DNA of 64,000 bases from Pedobacter metabolipauper (GTDB taxonomy: Bacteria; Bacteroidota; Bacteroidia; Sphingobacteriales; Sphingobacteriaceae), in contig NZ_SNYC01000006.1 of the NCBI RefSeq assembly GCF_004362715.1, forward strand, positions 248,001 through 312,000, in the 5' to 3' direction. The notes beneath the pieces are model-generated. The model saw only the letters and a list, made by a program, of their open reading frames with translations. It had not been told where the DNA came from and did not search any database. Position 1 is the first letter of the stretch; each line of letters starts with the position of its first letter. The position numbers and the translations under genes were made by a program. This document shows, in pieces, positions 7,958 through 17,434 of the stretch.

Positions 7958-8689
7958 ATGAAGCGCTTTCTTAACCTCATTTTTTTAGTAATTACTATGC
8001 TGCCTGCACTTGCACAATCGGATATTAAGAATAAACAGTTAAAATTTGAACGGGTAAGGAATGCGTATGACGAAAAATGGACTGCCTTACAGACGGATTT
8101 AAAAAAGGCCGGTTTGGGTGGAAAGATTGAGATCTGCATTACCGCATATAAAACTGAAGGGGTATTGGAACTTTGGATTAAAAATAAAAAACATCAGTTT
8201 ACACTATTTAAAACTTATAACTTCTGCAGTCATTCCGGCACGCTTGGACCTAAGGTGAAAGAAAATGACGGGCAGACCCCGGAAGGTTGTTACTACATAA
8301 ATGTTCTAAATCCGGTAAGTACGTATCATTTATCGCTTGGATTAAACTACCCTAATGCTGTTGACAAATTACGAAGCGGAGAGCAGAGACCGGGTAGTGA
8401 CATTTACATTCACGGAAATTGCGTTACTATAGGATGTATTCCCTTAACGGATGAGAAGATAAAAGAGGTGTATGTATTGGCTGTTGAAGCACAAGATGGC
8501 GGACAATCTAAAATTCCAGTTTTCATATTTCCGTTTAAGATGACGAGTGCTAATATGAATAAATATATAACTCAGTTTCCGGCACAACAGATTTTTTGGA
8601 AAAATTTACAGCCCGCTTATGATTATTTTAAAGCGCATAAAAAACTTCCAGCCGTTTCAGAGCTGGAAGGTAAGTATGTTTTTAAATAA
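7958..8689 (+). CDS. Exported L,D-transpeptidase family protein (YafK-like)
   Basis: 243 residues with a signal peptide (MKRFLNLIFLVITMLPALAQ). The YkuD/L,D-transpeptidase core spans about residues 60-200. It includes SGTLGPKVKENDGQTPEGCYY and the active-site segment DIYIHGNCVTIGCIPLTD, where the second Cys (GC) matches the catalytic Cys and IHG supplies the His. These are hallmarks of the YafK/ErfK group, which cross-links or releases envelope components through meso-diaminopimelate. The 3' end carries a hairpin that appears to serve as the terminator of the convergent fabG. Confidence 0.9.
   Translation: MKRFLNLIFLVITMLPALAQSDIKNKQLKFERVRNAYDEKWTALQTDLKKAGLGGKIEICITAYKTEGVLELWIKNKKHQFTLFKTYNFCSHSGTLGPKVKENDGQTPEGCYYINVLNPVSTYHLSLGLNYPNAVDKLRSGEQRPGSDIYIHGNCVTIGCIPLTDEKIKEVYVLAVEAQDGGQSKIPVFIFPFKMTSANMNKYITQFPAQQIFWKNLQPAYDYFKAHKKLPAVSELEGKYVFK
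8639..8669 (-). terminator. Intrinsic terminator of fabG, inside the convergent gene
   Basis: Read on the minus strand, an 8-bp perfect stem (8662-8669 with 8645-8652) and a 9-base loop are followed by six T residues (complement of 8639-8644). It lies within the last 17 codons of the L,D-transpeptidase gene. Confidence 0.75.
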
Positions 8690-8700
8690 GTTTAACGGTT

Positions 8701-9444
8701 CTATAGCATTCCGCCGCAAACGGAAAGTACTTGTCCGGTAACGTAAGCACTCATGTCTGAAGCAAGAAATACACAAACATTAGCTACATCTTCAGGCTCT
8801 CCGGCTCTTTTTAATGGAATCCCTTCTTCCCAACCCTTAACTACTTTTGGATCCAGTACATCTGTCATCTCTGTACGGATAAATCCTGGAGCAACTACAT
8901 TGGTGCGGATATTCCGTGAACCCAATTCTTTGGCAAGAGATTTAGAGAATCCAATAATGCCTGCTTTTGAAGCGGCATAGTTGGCTTGTCCGGCATTTCC
9001 CTGGACCCCTACTACCGAGCTCATATTGATGATTGATCCTTTACGCGCTTTCATCATTACCTTAGAGGCTGCTTTGGAGACATTAAAAACAGATTTTAGA
9101 TTTACATTAATCACCTCATCCCAGTTTTCTTCGCTCATGCGCATCAATAACCCATCTTTTGTGATTCCTGCGTTATTTACTACAATATCTAAAGCACCAA
9201 AATCTGCTACAATATCTGTGATTAACTTTTCTGCCTCATCAAATTTGGATGCATCAGACCGGTATCCCTTTACCTGGGTACCAAAGCCTTGAAGCTCCTG
9301 CTCTAAAGCCTGGCCTTTCTCTACCGATGACAAATAGGTAAACGCCACATTTGCACCTTGTTCTGCGAATTTTTCAGCAATTTTACGACCGATTCCTTTT
9401 GATGCTCCGGTAATTAATGCTGTTTTTCCTTCTAATAACTTCAT
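8701..9444 (-). CDS. fabG: 3-oxoacyl-[acyl-carrier-protein] reductase
   Basis: A 247-residue short-chain dehydrogenase that reduces 3-ketoacyl-ACP with NADPH in fatty acid elongation. Visible motifs are the cofactor loop TGASKGIGRKIAE at residues 10-22, NNAGITKDGLLMRM near 90, the catalytic Ser in INMSSVVGVQGN, and YAASKAG with catalytic Tyr and Lys. The C-terminus YVTGQVLSVCGGML is typical; SVCGG replaces the usual HVNGG. It follows aguA by 32 bases on the same strand, so read-through from the agmatine genes is likely, although the functions are unrelated. Confidence 0.95.
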   Translation of the reverse strand: MKLLEGKTALITGASKGIGRKIAEKFAEQGANVAFTYLSSVEKGQALEQELQGFGTQVKGYRSDASKFDEAEKLITDIVADFGALDIVVNNAGITKDGLLMRMSEENWDEVINVNLKSVFNVSKAASKVMMKARKGSIINMSSVVGVQGNAGQANYAASKAGIIGFSKSLAKELGSRNIRTNVVAPGFIRTEMTDVLDPKVVKGWEEGIPLKRAGEPEDVANVCVFLASDMSAYVTGQVLSVCGGML

Positions 9445-9476
9445 CTATATATTGTGATTTTGATTAATAACTTTTA

Positions 9477-10532
9477 TTAAACAGCAGGCTCCTGCTGACT
9501 TAGACAATGGAAACTTCCTAATCCCCAGATAATATCTGTTGAATCGATCCCTACTACTTTTCTATCCGGAAAAACTGCCTCTATGATCTCCAATGCTTTT
9601 TTATCATTTACATCTCTGAATGTTGGAACGATTACTGCCGCATTTGCAATATAAAAATTAGCATAAGAAGCTGGCAATCGGGTATCTTCATGAATTACTG
9701 GCGAAGGCATTGGAAGTTCAATAATATTTAAAGGCTCGCCATTTAGTAACCGCATCGCTTTTAATTCTTCCAGATTCTCTTTTAAAAGGATATAATTTTC
9801 ATCCAATGGATTAGATTCTATTGCGGTTAGCACCGTATTTTCATTTACAAAGCGGGTGATATCATCGATATGACCATCTGTGTCGTCGCCAACAATTCCG
9901 TCACCAACCCATAGGATCTGCTCCGCACCATAACATTCTTTCAAATATTCTTCGATCTGCTCCTGGCTTAGGTGCGGATTCCGGTTCTTATTTAAAAGAC
10001 AGGCCCTTGATGTTAATATGGTTCCTGCACCATTAAACTCTACGGAACCCCCTTCCATAACGATCCCGGGATAGAATACAGGAAGATCAAAATGATCTGC
10101 AATTTTTGTTGGGATCACATCATCTAATTCATAGGGTGGATATTTGTTACCCCACGCATTGTATCCCCAGTCAACCACAACTTTTTTAGGATCTGTGTTG
10201 CTATTAATCAGAAAGGCTGGTCCATGATCACGGCACCATGCATCATTACTCGGATTGAAATAGAATTCAATCTTGTCCAGATCAGCACCGGCCTGTTCCA
10301 ATTGTTCCAAGGCAAATACTTTAGTTTCCGCATCATTGACATTGATCCTTACGATTTCTCCTTCGGCAACGATCTTGATGAACTGGCAATAAGGCGCGTA
10401 GATGGTTTCTATCTTTCCCGGCCATGATTCTTCTTTATGGGGCCATGTTAACCAGGTTGCTTCATGCTTAGCCCATTCTGCAGGAAAGCGGTATCCGGCT
10501 TTCTTCGGAGAGTTATCAAACAGACTCATCAT
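9477..10532 (-). CDS. aguA: Agmatine deiminase family protein
   Basis: Converts agmatine to N-carbamoylputrescine plus ammonia, the first step of the bacterial route from arginine to putrescine. 351 residues of the peptidyl-arginine deiminase fold: FPAEWAKHEATWLTWPHKE at the N-terminus, CRDHGPAF, MEGGSVEFNG, DDTDGHIDDITRFV, and the catalytic Cys343 in GLGSFHCLSQQEP. Two consecutive ATG codons occur (10532 and 10529); either may be used. The start overlaps the end of aguB by 17 bases, which indicates translational coupling with the enzyme that takes its product. Confidence 0.94.
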   Translation of the reverse strand: MMSLFDNSPKKAGYRFPAEWAKHEATWLTWPHKEESWPGKIETIYAPYCQFIKIVAEGEIVRINVNDAETKVFALEQLEQAGADLDKIEFYFNPSNDAWCRDHGPAFLINSNTDPKKVVVDWGYNAWGNKYPPYELDDVIPTKIADHFDLPVFYPGIVMEGGSVEFNGAGTILTSRACLLNKNRNPHLSQEQIEEYLKECYGAEQILWVGDGIVGDDTDGHIDDITRFVNENTVLTAIESNPLDENYILLKENLEELKAMRLLNGEPLNIIELPMPSPVIHEDTRLPASYANFYIANAAVIVPTFRDVNDKKALEIIEAVFPDRKVVGIDSTDIIWGLGSFHCLSQQEPAV

Positions 10533-11391
10533 CTATATATCTTTTGGTGATCTGTGAATAACTGTCAATTCTTCTATCGCGCAAGAAAGGCCAGTGAGTC
10601 CGGTAACTGTCTGATTTAGACATATCGATTTCTACTACTTTCAATTCTTCTTTATTGTGCGAGGCCTGGTAAAGAATGGTACCAAAAGGATTAGACACAA
10701 AGGATCCGCCCCAGAACTCTACTCCTGCTTCTTCGCCAACCCTGTTAATACTCACTACGGGTATACCATTAGCAATGGCGTGCGACCGCTGGATGGTTTG
10801 CCATGCGTTATATTGTTCGGTATTGGTAGGCTGATCTTGTGTAGTTGCCCAACCTATTGCTGTTGGGTAAACCAGGAAGTCAGCGCCCATTAACGCGGTT
10901 AATCTTGCTGCTTCCGGATACCATTGGTCCCAGCAAATGAGTACACCTATTTTAGCATATTTAGTTTTAAATACTTTATATCCAAGATCTCCTGGTGTAA
11001 AATAGAATTTTTCATAAAAACCCGGATCATCAGGAATATGCATTTTGCGATATTTTCCAAGATAGGTTCCATCAGCATCCAGAACAGCTGTTGTATTGTG
11101 GTATAAACCTTCTGCTCTTTTTTCAAATAGAGAAGCTACAATGACGACATTCAATTCTGCAGCTACTACTGATAGTATATCTGTAGATGGACCCGGGATT
11201 GTTTCTGCAAGCTTAAAGTTCTCATAGTTTTCTTCATCACAAAAATATAGAGAAGTAAACAATTCCTGAAGGCACACTACCTGCGCGCCTTGTGCTGCAA
11301 TTTCCCGGATCTTAACGATTGCTTTATCTAAATTTTCCTGTTTATTATTGGTACAACTCATTTGTACCAATCCAACTTGTACTTTAGCCAT
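10516..11391 (-). CDS. aguB: N-carbamoylputrescine amidase (carbon-nitrogen hydrolase)
   Basis: Hydrolyses N-carbamoylputrescine to putrescine, CO2 and ammonia. The 291-residue nitrilase-superfamily enzyme shows the Glu-Lys-Cys triad: Glu43 in CLQELFTSLYF, Lys116 in YRKMHIPDDPGF and Cys153 in LICWDQWYPEAAR. The full-length match to plant and bacterial AguB is plain. Gene order aguB-aguA with overlapping ends gives a complete two-step module. A 22-bp palindrome lies 17 bases upstream of the start codon and may be its operator. Confidence 0.95.
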   Translation of the reverse strand: MAKVQVGLVQMSCTNNKQENLDKAIVKIREIAAQGAQVVCLQELFTSLYFCDEENYENFKLAETIPGPSTDILSVVAAELNVVIVASLFEKRAEGLYHNTTAVLDADGTYLGKYRKMHIPDDPGFYEKFYFTPGDLGYKVFKTKYAKIGVLICWDQWYPEAARLTALMGADFLVYPTAIGWATTQDQPTNTEQYNAWQTIQRSHAIANGIPVVSINRVGEEAGVEFWGGSFVSNPFGTILYQASHNKEELKVVEIDMSKSDSYRTHWPFLRDRRIDSYSQITKRYIDDESV

Positions 11392-11408
11392 TCTTTATCA
11401 ACAAATAA

Positions 11409-11430
11409 TTTTGGCTAAAGTTAGCCAAAA
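11409..11430. promoter_or_regulatory. 22-bp palindrome upstream of aguB
   Basis: TTTTGGCTAA and TTAGCCAAAA are perfect complementary 10-base arms separated by two bases. On the aguB strand the centre reads TAACTTTA, one base from the TAnnTTTG -7 element, so a bound repressor would cover the promoter. No T run follows it, so it does not look like a terminator for the upstream gene. Confidence 0.5.
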
Positions 11431-11505
11431 AAAATAAATTAGTGGGTATCGCAAGTAGTTTGGAGATGAATGACATTACTCATGAACAGCGTAAAAAAAT
11501 GGGCA

Positions 11506-11709
11506 TTAGGAAGCCATCATATCCCGATATTCTTGCTGCAGCTGAAATAAACAAAATGAACAGAGGCATCCCTCATGCTGTTCACTAATGAACTGCATTT
11601 CGTTCAGATTGAGCTGAACCACGCTGCATTGGCATTTGGTATAGGAATTTGCCTTACACTCTATGGGTGAGCCGCAGCGTTCACACGGTATAATCTCATG
11701 TTTAGCCAT
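11506..11709 (-). CDS. Small cysteine-rich CWC-type protein
   Basis: A 67-residue protein with seven cysteines: CERC near the N-terminus, C18, a CQC at about 27-29, and CLCSFC at about 48-53, with a spaced pattern expected for one or two zinc sites. This matches the Cys_rich_CWC family (CWC motif, here CQC), whose function is unknown. It is monocistronic and divergent from the LruC gene. It has no signal peptide, so it should be cytoplasmic. Confidence 0.8.
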   Translation of the reverse strand: MAKHEIIPCERCGSPIECKANSYTKCQCSVVQLNLNEMQFISEQHEGCLCSFCLFQLQQEYRDMMAS

Positions 11710-11788
11710 TTAAATTCAAATATACGACCTTTTGATGGTATCCGCTTTGTAGCCGTTCTTTATTACATTACTATTAAAAAAACTAGCT

Positions 11789-13912
11789 ATGAAAAAATCC
11801 ATCCATCTTCTTTGCCTGTTATTCATGCTTATTGCAGGCTTAAGTTCGTGTAAAAAAAGCGGCACAAAAGACCCCGAACCAGATCCCATCAGTCCAATTC
11901 CAAGTTCATTTAGTTATGCTACAAATAAGGAACTTTCTATTTCTGTACGGCTATTAACAAACGCAGATAAACCTATTCAGGGCGCAGTACTGAATATTAC
12001 AGATCCGAATAATAGCGAAAGGGTATTTCTAAGGGCAGTAAGTGATGCAAATGGTTATATAAGAGGTAACATATCTGTACCTTCTTATATGGATACACTA
12101 ACTATTAATCCAAATTATATTGGACTTCTGAACAATGTTAGGGCACACATTGGAACTAAAACCTCCGTTAATGCAATTATTGGAGGTGTTTCGATGGCTA
12201 GTGGAGACATTATTCCTGAGGTTGTCAAATTTCCAGCGGTTACAAATCCCGGAAGTATCCTCGCTACTGGCGGAACAGGCAACAAAGCACTGGCCTTAAC
12301 TTATGGCTATCCTTCTCCATATACCAGTTCTAATGATGCCATTGTAAATACGTCGACCTATCCGCTTGCGCTTGGACGGCCCAAGTATTTGGAAGCTACT
12401 GCAGATGTCATTGAAACAAGTTTGCTTAATTACGTAAACGCATCTTTGCCGGAGGGTAAACCCATTACAACATCACATCCTGATTATTTAAGTGCCAGTG
12501 CTTTAAATAATATTGTAGTTACTGCAACCAGTGATATTTATGTAACATTCGTTTCTGAAGGCGCAAATAATCTAAACACACTGGCCTATTATGCCTATGA
12601 TACGGACAGCCCTCCAGCCAATGTTACTTTAGGGGGTGCATTAGGGGGGATTGACAAGATAACCATGGTATTCCCAAATGCATCTGGCCTACAATCTGGC
12701 GGTGGCTTAATTTCTGGCGACCGGGTAAAGCTTGGTACATTTGATGCGGGAACAACCATAGCTTTTGTTCTTATACAGAATGGGTGGAATGGAAGTGGTG
12801 TTTCTACTTCTTCTACGAAATTTTACTCGGAGACTAAATTTAATCCTGAACTCAGTACAACAAAGAAAAAGCATTCTGTACTCCTTTATGATAATGTTCA
12901 CAGTCTTTATTTGATGGGATTTGAAGATATTAACAGGGAGGCGACATCTGACAATGATTTCAATGACCTGGTAATTTATGTAAAATCCAGTCCGGCAAAT
13001 AGCGTTTCTACGACGGGTATGTCTTTAATAGACAAGGGCGGTGATACAGATGGTGATGGTGTGATTGACGGCTTAGATGATTTCCCTAATGACCCTTCCA
13101 GAGCTTACATTACTTATTCTCCATCTGCTACCGGATGGTCTACCCTTGCATTTGAAGACAACTGGCCTATAAAAGGTGACTATGATGTAAATGACCTTGT
13201 CGTTAATTACCGGTATACCTTTATAAAAAATGCACAAAATGCAGTTGTTGAAATGGCGGGCGAATACCAGCCTGTTGCTGCAGGTGCCAGCTATAAGAAC
13301 GGATTTGGTGTGCAGCTTCCTATATCAGCTTCTTTGGTTTCTTCTGTAACAGGGCAGAGTTTACAAAGCAGTTATATTCAGCTTGCTTCAAATGGGGTTG
13401 AATCCGGACAATCCAAAGCTGTTCTTATCCCATTTGATAATTATGAGAATCTATTACGAAATCCGGATGGAAGTGCACAGGTAAATACAGATCCTGCTAA
13501 ATCAAAAGTTACGCCTTCAAAGGTTACTTTAGCCATTAAATTTATTAGCCCGGTTGCTGCTGCTGATCTGGGAACGGCTCCTTTTAATCCATTTTTAATT
13601 ATCAATTTAAAAAGGGGCTATGAAGTACATCTGCCATTTAATAGTCCTACAGATAAGGTAACAAGTTCTTTATTTGGAACGGGTGATGATAACAGCAATC
13701 CAGCCACAGGAAGATACTATCTGGGTAAGGACAATTCTCCATGGGCGTTGAGTTTTACAGATATGTTTAGCTATCCGATTGAAGGTAGTCCGATTACGAA
13801 TGGATATATGCATTTTAATGAATGGGCAACCTCCGGAGGCACAACCTTTAAGGATTGGTATGTAAATACTGCCGCTGGTTTTAGAAATGGCACATATATT
13901 TACAGCAAATAG
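11789..13912 (+). CDS. LruC domain-containing lipoprotein (DUF4114 and DUF4842-like)
   Basis: 707 residues with a lipoprotein signal ending in LSSC (Cys21), so it is lipid-anchored in the envelope. After a carboxypeptidase-regulatory-like N-terminal domain (about 45-120), a DUF4114-like region contains SDNDFNDLVIYVKSSP. A calcium-binding-like DTDGDGVIDGLDDFPNDP segment leads into the LruC domain (AYITYSPSATGWSTLAFED, then DYDVNDLVVNYRY). LruC was named from a Leptospira outer-membrane lipoprotein; in Bacteroidota the family is common and its function unknown. The gene stands alone and shares a terminator with nrdA. Confidence 0.85.
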   Translation: MKKSIHLLCLLFMLIAGLSSCKKSGTKDPEPDPISPIPSSFSYATNKELSISVRLLTNADKPIQGAVLNITDPNNSERVFLRAVSDANGYIRGNISVPSYMDTLTINPNYIGLLNNVRAHIGTKTSVNAIIGGVSMASGDIIPEVVKFPAVTNPGSILATGGTGNKALALTYGYPSPYTSSNDAIVNTSTYPLALGRPKYLEATADVIETSLLNYVNASLPEGKPITTSHPDYLSASALNNIVVTATSDIYVTFVSEGANNLNTLAYYAYDTDSPPANVTLGGALGGIDKITMVFPNASGLQSGGGLISGDRVKLGTFDAGTTIAFVLIQNGWNGSGVSTSSTKFYSETKFNPELSTTKKKHSVLLYDNVHSLYLMGFEDINREATSDNDFNDLVIYVKSSPANSVSTTGMSLIDKGGDTDGDGVIDGLDDFPNDPSRAYITYSPSATGWSTLAFEDNWPIKGDYDVNDLVVNYRYTFIKNAQNAVVEMAGEYQPVAAGASYKNGFGVQLPISASLVSSVTGQSLQSSYIQLASNGVESGQSKAVLIPFDNYENLLRNPDGSAQVNTDPAKSKVTPSKVTLAIKFISPVAAADLGTAPFNPFLIINLKRGYEVHLPFNSPTDKVTSSLFGTGDDNSNPATGRYYLGKDNSPWALSFTDMFSYPIEGSPITNGYMHFNEWATSGGTTFKDWYVNTAAGFRNGTYIYSK

Positions 13913-13956
13913 CTGTGAGAACCTAAAGTACAAGTAATTAGTTGCGTATTAAAGAA

Positions 13957-13989
13957 AAGGCTGGCTCTGATAAACATCAGGCCAGCCTT
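13957..13989. terminator. Bidirectional terminator between the lruC gene and nrdA
   Basis: AAGGCTGGC (13957-13965) pairs with GCCAGCCTT (13981-13989), with further weak pairing inside the 15-base loop. It lies between two convergent genes. Confidence 0.7.
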
Positions 13990-14017
13990 AATATATTTGG
14001 TTAGAATAGTAAACCGG

Positions 14018-16402
14018 TTAGCCTGAACAGCTAATGCAACCTTCTTCCATTGAACAAACAGGTCCTTCTACAATCTCTTCTGCACTTTCACTTTGTGAAA
14101 TGTGTTCAGGGATTACCGGCTCCATGTTCTTACCAGCCTGATTCTCTACTGTAAACTTAACGGCTTGTGAAGCTGCTTGTGTACGCAGATAATACATACC
14201 AGTTTTCAATCCTTTTTTCCATGCATAGAAATGCATTGAAGTCAATTTTGAAGTATTTGGTGCATTGATGAACAAGTTTAGGGATTGAGACTGGCAGATA
14301 TACGCCCCTCTGTCTGCAGCCATATCAATGATACTGCGCATTTTAATTTCCCAAACTGTTTTATAAAGTTCCTTGATATAATCTGGAATCTCTGCAATCT
14401 CCTGAATAGATCCGTTGGCTAAGATGATACGGTCTTTCATTGCTGGTGTCCATAGACCCAGGGCAACCAGGTCCTTTAACAAGTGTTTATTTACCACAAT
14501 AAACTCACCGCTCAGTACTCTTCTGGTGTAGATGTTAGAAGTATAAGGCTCAAAGCATTCGTTGTTACCCAGGATCTGAGAAGTAGATGCGGTTGGCATT
14601 GGAGCAACAAGCAGGGAATTATAAACCCCATCTTTAACTACTTTTTCACGCAAAGTTTCCCAATCCCACCGGTTACTGTCTGGTTTTACGTTCCATAGAT
14701 CAAATTGGAATTTACCTTTAGACAAAGGAGATCCTTTAAAGGTTTGGTAAGGTCCGTTTTCAACAGCTAAAGCGTGTGAAGCGGTCATTGCTGCAAAGTA
14801 AATCGTTTCGAAGATCTCTTTGTTCAACTCACGTGCACCTTCACTTTCAAATGGTAAACGCATTAAAATAAATGCATCGGCCAATCCTTGTACACCTAAA
14901 CCAATTGGTCTGTGACGCATATTAGAATTTTTTGCCTCTTCTACCGGGTAGTAATTATAATCTATAATTTTATTCAGGTTCAATGTAGCCTGATAGGTTA
15001 CATCATACAATTTCTGATGATCAAACTCACCGTTGATTACAAATCTTGGTAATGCCAGTGATGCCAGGTTACAAACAGCTACTTCATCTTTAGAAGTATA
15101 CTCAATGATTTCTGTACACAGGTTTGAACTTTTAATGGTACCCAGGTTTTGTTGATTTGACTTGCTGTTTGCAGCATCTTTATACAACAGGTAAGGTGTA
15201 CCGGTTTCAATTTGCGAATCTAGTATTGCAAACCACAACTCTTGTGCTTTGATTGTTTTGCGTGCCCTGCCTTCTTTTTCATAGCGTTCATACAAAGCAT
15301 CGAATTCTTCGCCAAAGCAATCTGCAAGGCCTGGTGCTTCATGCGGGCAGAATAAACTCCATTCGCCGTTTTCTTCTACACGTCTCATAAATAAATCGCA
15401 TACCCACAGTGCATAGAACAAGTCACGTGCGCGCAGTTCTTCCTTACCGTGGTTTTTACGCAGGTCTAAGAAACTGAATACATCTGCATGCCATGGTTCT
15501 AAATAAATGGCAAAGGCTCCTTTACGTTTACCCCCACCCTGGTCTACGTAACGTGCAGTATCGTTAAATACTTTAAGCATAGGTACAATACCGTTACTTG
15601 TTCCATTGGTACCACCAATATAAGAACCTGTAGCACGGATATTATGAATGCTTAGACCAATACCACCTGCACTTTGTGAAATCTTAGCAGTCTGTTTTAA
15701 TGTATCATAGATACCCTCGATACTATCATCTTGCATGGTTAACAGGAAGCAGGATGACATTTGAGGCTTAGGGGTAGCTGCATTAAACAGGGTTGGTGTA
15801 GCATGTGTAAACCAGCGCTCGCTCATTAAGTTGTAAGTTGCAATTGCACTTTCAATATCTTCTTTATGGATACCTACAGATACACGCATGAACAAATGCT
15901 GGGGACGCTCAACGATCTGTCCATCTACCTTTAACAAGTATGATTTTTCAAGGGTCTTAAAGCCGAAATAATCAAAGCCAAAGTCTCTGTCGTAAATAAT
16001 GGTGCTATCCAGAACATCTGCATTCTCTTTAATAACCTCCCAAACATCGTCAGCAATAAGGGAAGCTGGTTTACCTGTTTTAGAATCTATATAGTTATAC
16101 AGCATCTCCATTGTTTTGGAGAATGACTTTGTTGTATTTTTATGCAGGTTGGATACTGCTATACGCGATGCAAGCAGTGCATAATCCGGGTGTTTTGTAG
16201 TCAAAGAGGCTGCGGTTTCAGCTGCAAGATTATCTAGTTCTGATGTTGTAACACCGTCATATAACCCTTCGATTACCTTCTTGGCAACATCGATCGGATC
16301 TACAAGTTCAACATTAAAACCATAACATAACTTTTCAATACGAGCAGTTATCTTATCAAACCTTACCGCTTCTTTACGGCCATCTCTTTTTAGTACAAAC
16401 AT
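14018..16402 (-). CDS. nrdA: Ribonucleoside-diphosphate reductase, alpha (large) subunit
   Basis: The catalytic subunit of class I ribonucleotide reductase makes deoxyribonucleotides from NDPs. 794 residues: an N-terminal ATP-cone (MFVLKRDGRKEAVRFDKI, about 1-90) for dATP/ATP activity control, then the catalytic barrel with PQMSSCFLLTM (first redox Cys), SSNLCTEI (radical Cys region, with Glu), and PMPTASTSQILGNNE. The C-terminal tail has the mobile Cys789-Cys792 pair (CISC) that re-reduces the active site. The sequence resembles eukaryotic RRM1 closely in its motifs. It follows nrdB by 57 bases in one operon. Confidence 0.98.
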   Translation of the reverse strand: MFVLKRDGRKEAVRFDKITARIEKLCYGFNVELVDPIDVAKKVIEGLYDGVTTSELDNLAAETAASLTTKHPDYALLASRIAVSNLHKNTTKSFSKTMEMLYNYIDSKTGKPASLIADDVWEVIKENADVLDSTIIYDRDFGFDYFGFKTLEKSYLLKVDGQIVERPQHLFMRVSVGIHKEDIESAIATYNLMSERWFTHATPTLFNAATPKPQMSSCFLLTMQDDSIEGIYDTLKQTAKISQSAGGIGLSIHNIRATGSYIGGTNGTSNGIVPMLKVFNDTARYVDQGGGKRKGAFAIYLEPWHADVFSFLDLRKNHGKEELRARDLFYALWVCDLFMRRVEENGEWSLFCPHEAPGLADCFGEEFDALYERYEKEGRARKTIKAQELWFAILDSQIETGTPYLLYKDAANSKSNQQNLGTIKSSNLCTEIIEYTSKDEVAVCNLASLALPRFVINGEFDHQKLYDVTYQATLNLNKIIDYNYYPVEEAKNSNMRHRPIGLGVQGLADAFILMRLPFESEGARELNKEIFETIYFAAMTASHALAVENGPYQTFKGSPLSKGKFQFDLWNVKPDSNRWDWETLREKVVKDGVYNSLLVAPMPTASTSQILGNNECFEPYTSNIYTRRVLSGEFIVVNKHLLKDLVALGLWTPAMKDRIILANGSIQEIAEIPDYIKELYKTVWEIKMRSIIDMAADRGAYICQSQSLNLFINAPNTSKLTSMHFYAWKKGLKTGMYYLRTQAASQAVKFTVENQAGKNMEPVIPEHISQSESAEEIVEGPVCSMEEGCISCSG

Positions 16403-16459
16403 ATTTTTCAGGTATTAGTAGTGCATATTATTTAATTATTATTTTTTGATGGTGATGAC

Positions 16460-17434
16460 CTAAAAGTCATCATCCAATGAGAAAGCTGCGGCTTTATCTT
16501 CGGTTGAAGTTAACACACCACTTTTTTGGTAATCTCCTACTCTTTTCTCAAAGAAGTTGGTTTTACCCTGTAGTGAGATCATCTCCATAAAATCAAATGG
16601 GTTGGTGGTATTGTATATTTTGGTATATCCCAGTTCCTGGATCCATCTGTCAGCGACAAACTCAATATATTGAGACATTAATTTAGCATTCATACCTATT
16701 AAGGCAACAGGCAATGCATCTGTAATGAATTCTTTTTCTATTTCTACAGCATCTCTGATGATCCCATGAACTTGTTCTTCGCTTAATTTATTTTTAAGCA
16801 TGCCGTATAACAAACAGGCAAATTCACAGTGTGATCCTTCATCTCTTGAGATTAGTTCATTGCTAAAGGTAAGCCCCGGCATTAAGCCGCGTTTCTTAAG
16901 CCAGAAGATAGAGCAGAAGCTTCCACTGAAGAAGATTCCTTCAACTGCTGCAAAAGCAACAAGGCGTTCTGCAAAGTTTCCGCCTTCTATCCAGCGCAAT
17001 GCCCATTCTGCTTTTCTTTTTACACAGGGAACGGTTTCTATGGCATGAAAAAGTCTGTCTTTTTCATCAGGATCTTTAATATAGGTATCAATCAGCAGAG
17101 CGTAAGTTTCAGAGTGGATGTTCTCCATCATAATTTGGAAGCCATAAAAGCATCGGGCTTCCGGCAGCTGAACTTCACTCATAAAATTAACAGCAAGATT
17201 TTCATTCACGATGCCATCGCTGGCAGAGAAGAAAGCCAGAATGTGTGAAATAAAATGTCTTTCGCCATCATTTAGATTATCCCAATGTTTTTGATCGTCT
17301 GAAAGATCGATCTCTTCTGCGGTCCAAAAACTAGCCTCACTCTTCTTATACATTTCCCAGATCTCTGGGTATTTAATCGGTAAAAGGACAAAACGATCTT
17401 TGTTTTCTCTTAATAATACTTCTTCTTCTTGCAT
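16460..17434 (-). CDS. nrdB: Ribonucleoside-diphosphate reductase, beta (small) subunit
   Basis: Provides the tyrosyl-radical di-iron centre for NrdA. The 324-residue ferritin-like protein contains FWTAEEIDLS, the iron-ligand helices with NENIHSE-like MMENIHSETYALLIDTY and SRDEGSHCEFACLL, and the probable radical Tyr97 in RCFYGFQ. These motifs match the mouse/human R2 pattern more than the E. coli one, so this is a eukaryote-like class Ia enzyme. It is the first gene of nrdB-nrdA. A 378-base gene-free region lies upstream, with a candidate -7 element at 17619-17626. Confidence 0.97.
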   Translation of the reverse strand: MQEEEVLLRENKDRFVLLPIKYPEIWEMYKKSEASFWTAEEIDLSDDQKHWDNLNDGERHFISHILAFFSASDGIVNENLAVNFMSEVQLPEARCFYGFQIMMENIHSETYALLIDTYIKDPDEKDRLFHAIETVPCVKRKAEWALRWIEGGNFAERLVAFAAVEGIFFSGSFCSIFWLKKRGLMPGLTFSNELISRDEGSHCEFACLLYGMLKNKLSEEQVHGIIRDAVEIEKEFITDALPVALIGMNAKLMSQYIEFVADRWIQELGYTKIYNTTNPFDFMEMISLQGKTNFFEKRVGDYQKSGVLTSTEDKAAAFSLDDDF

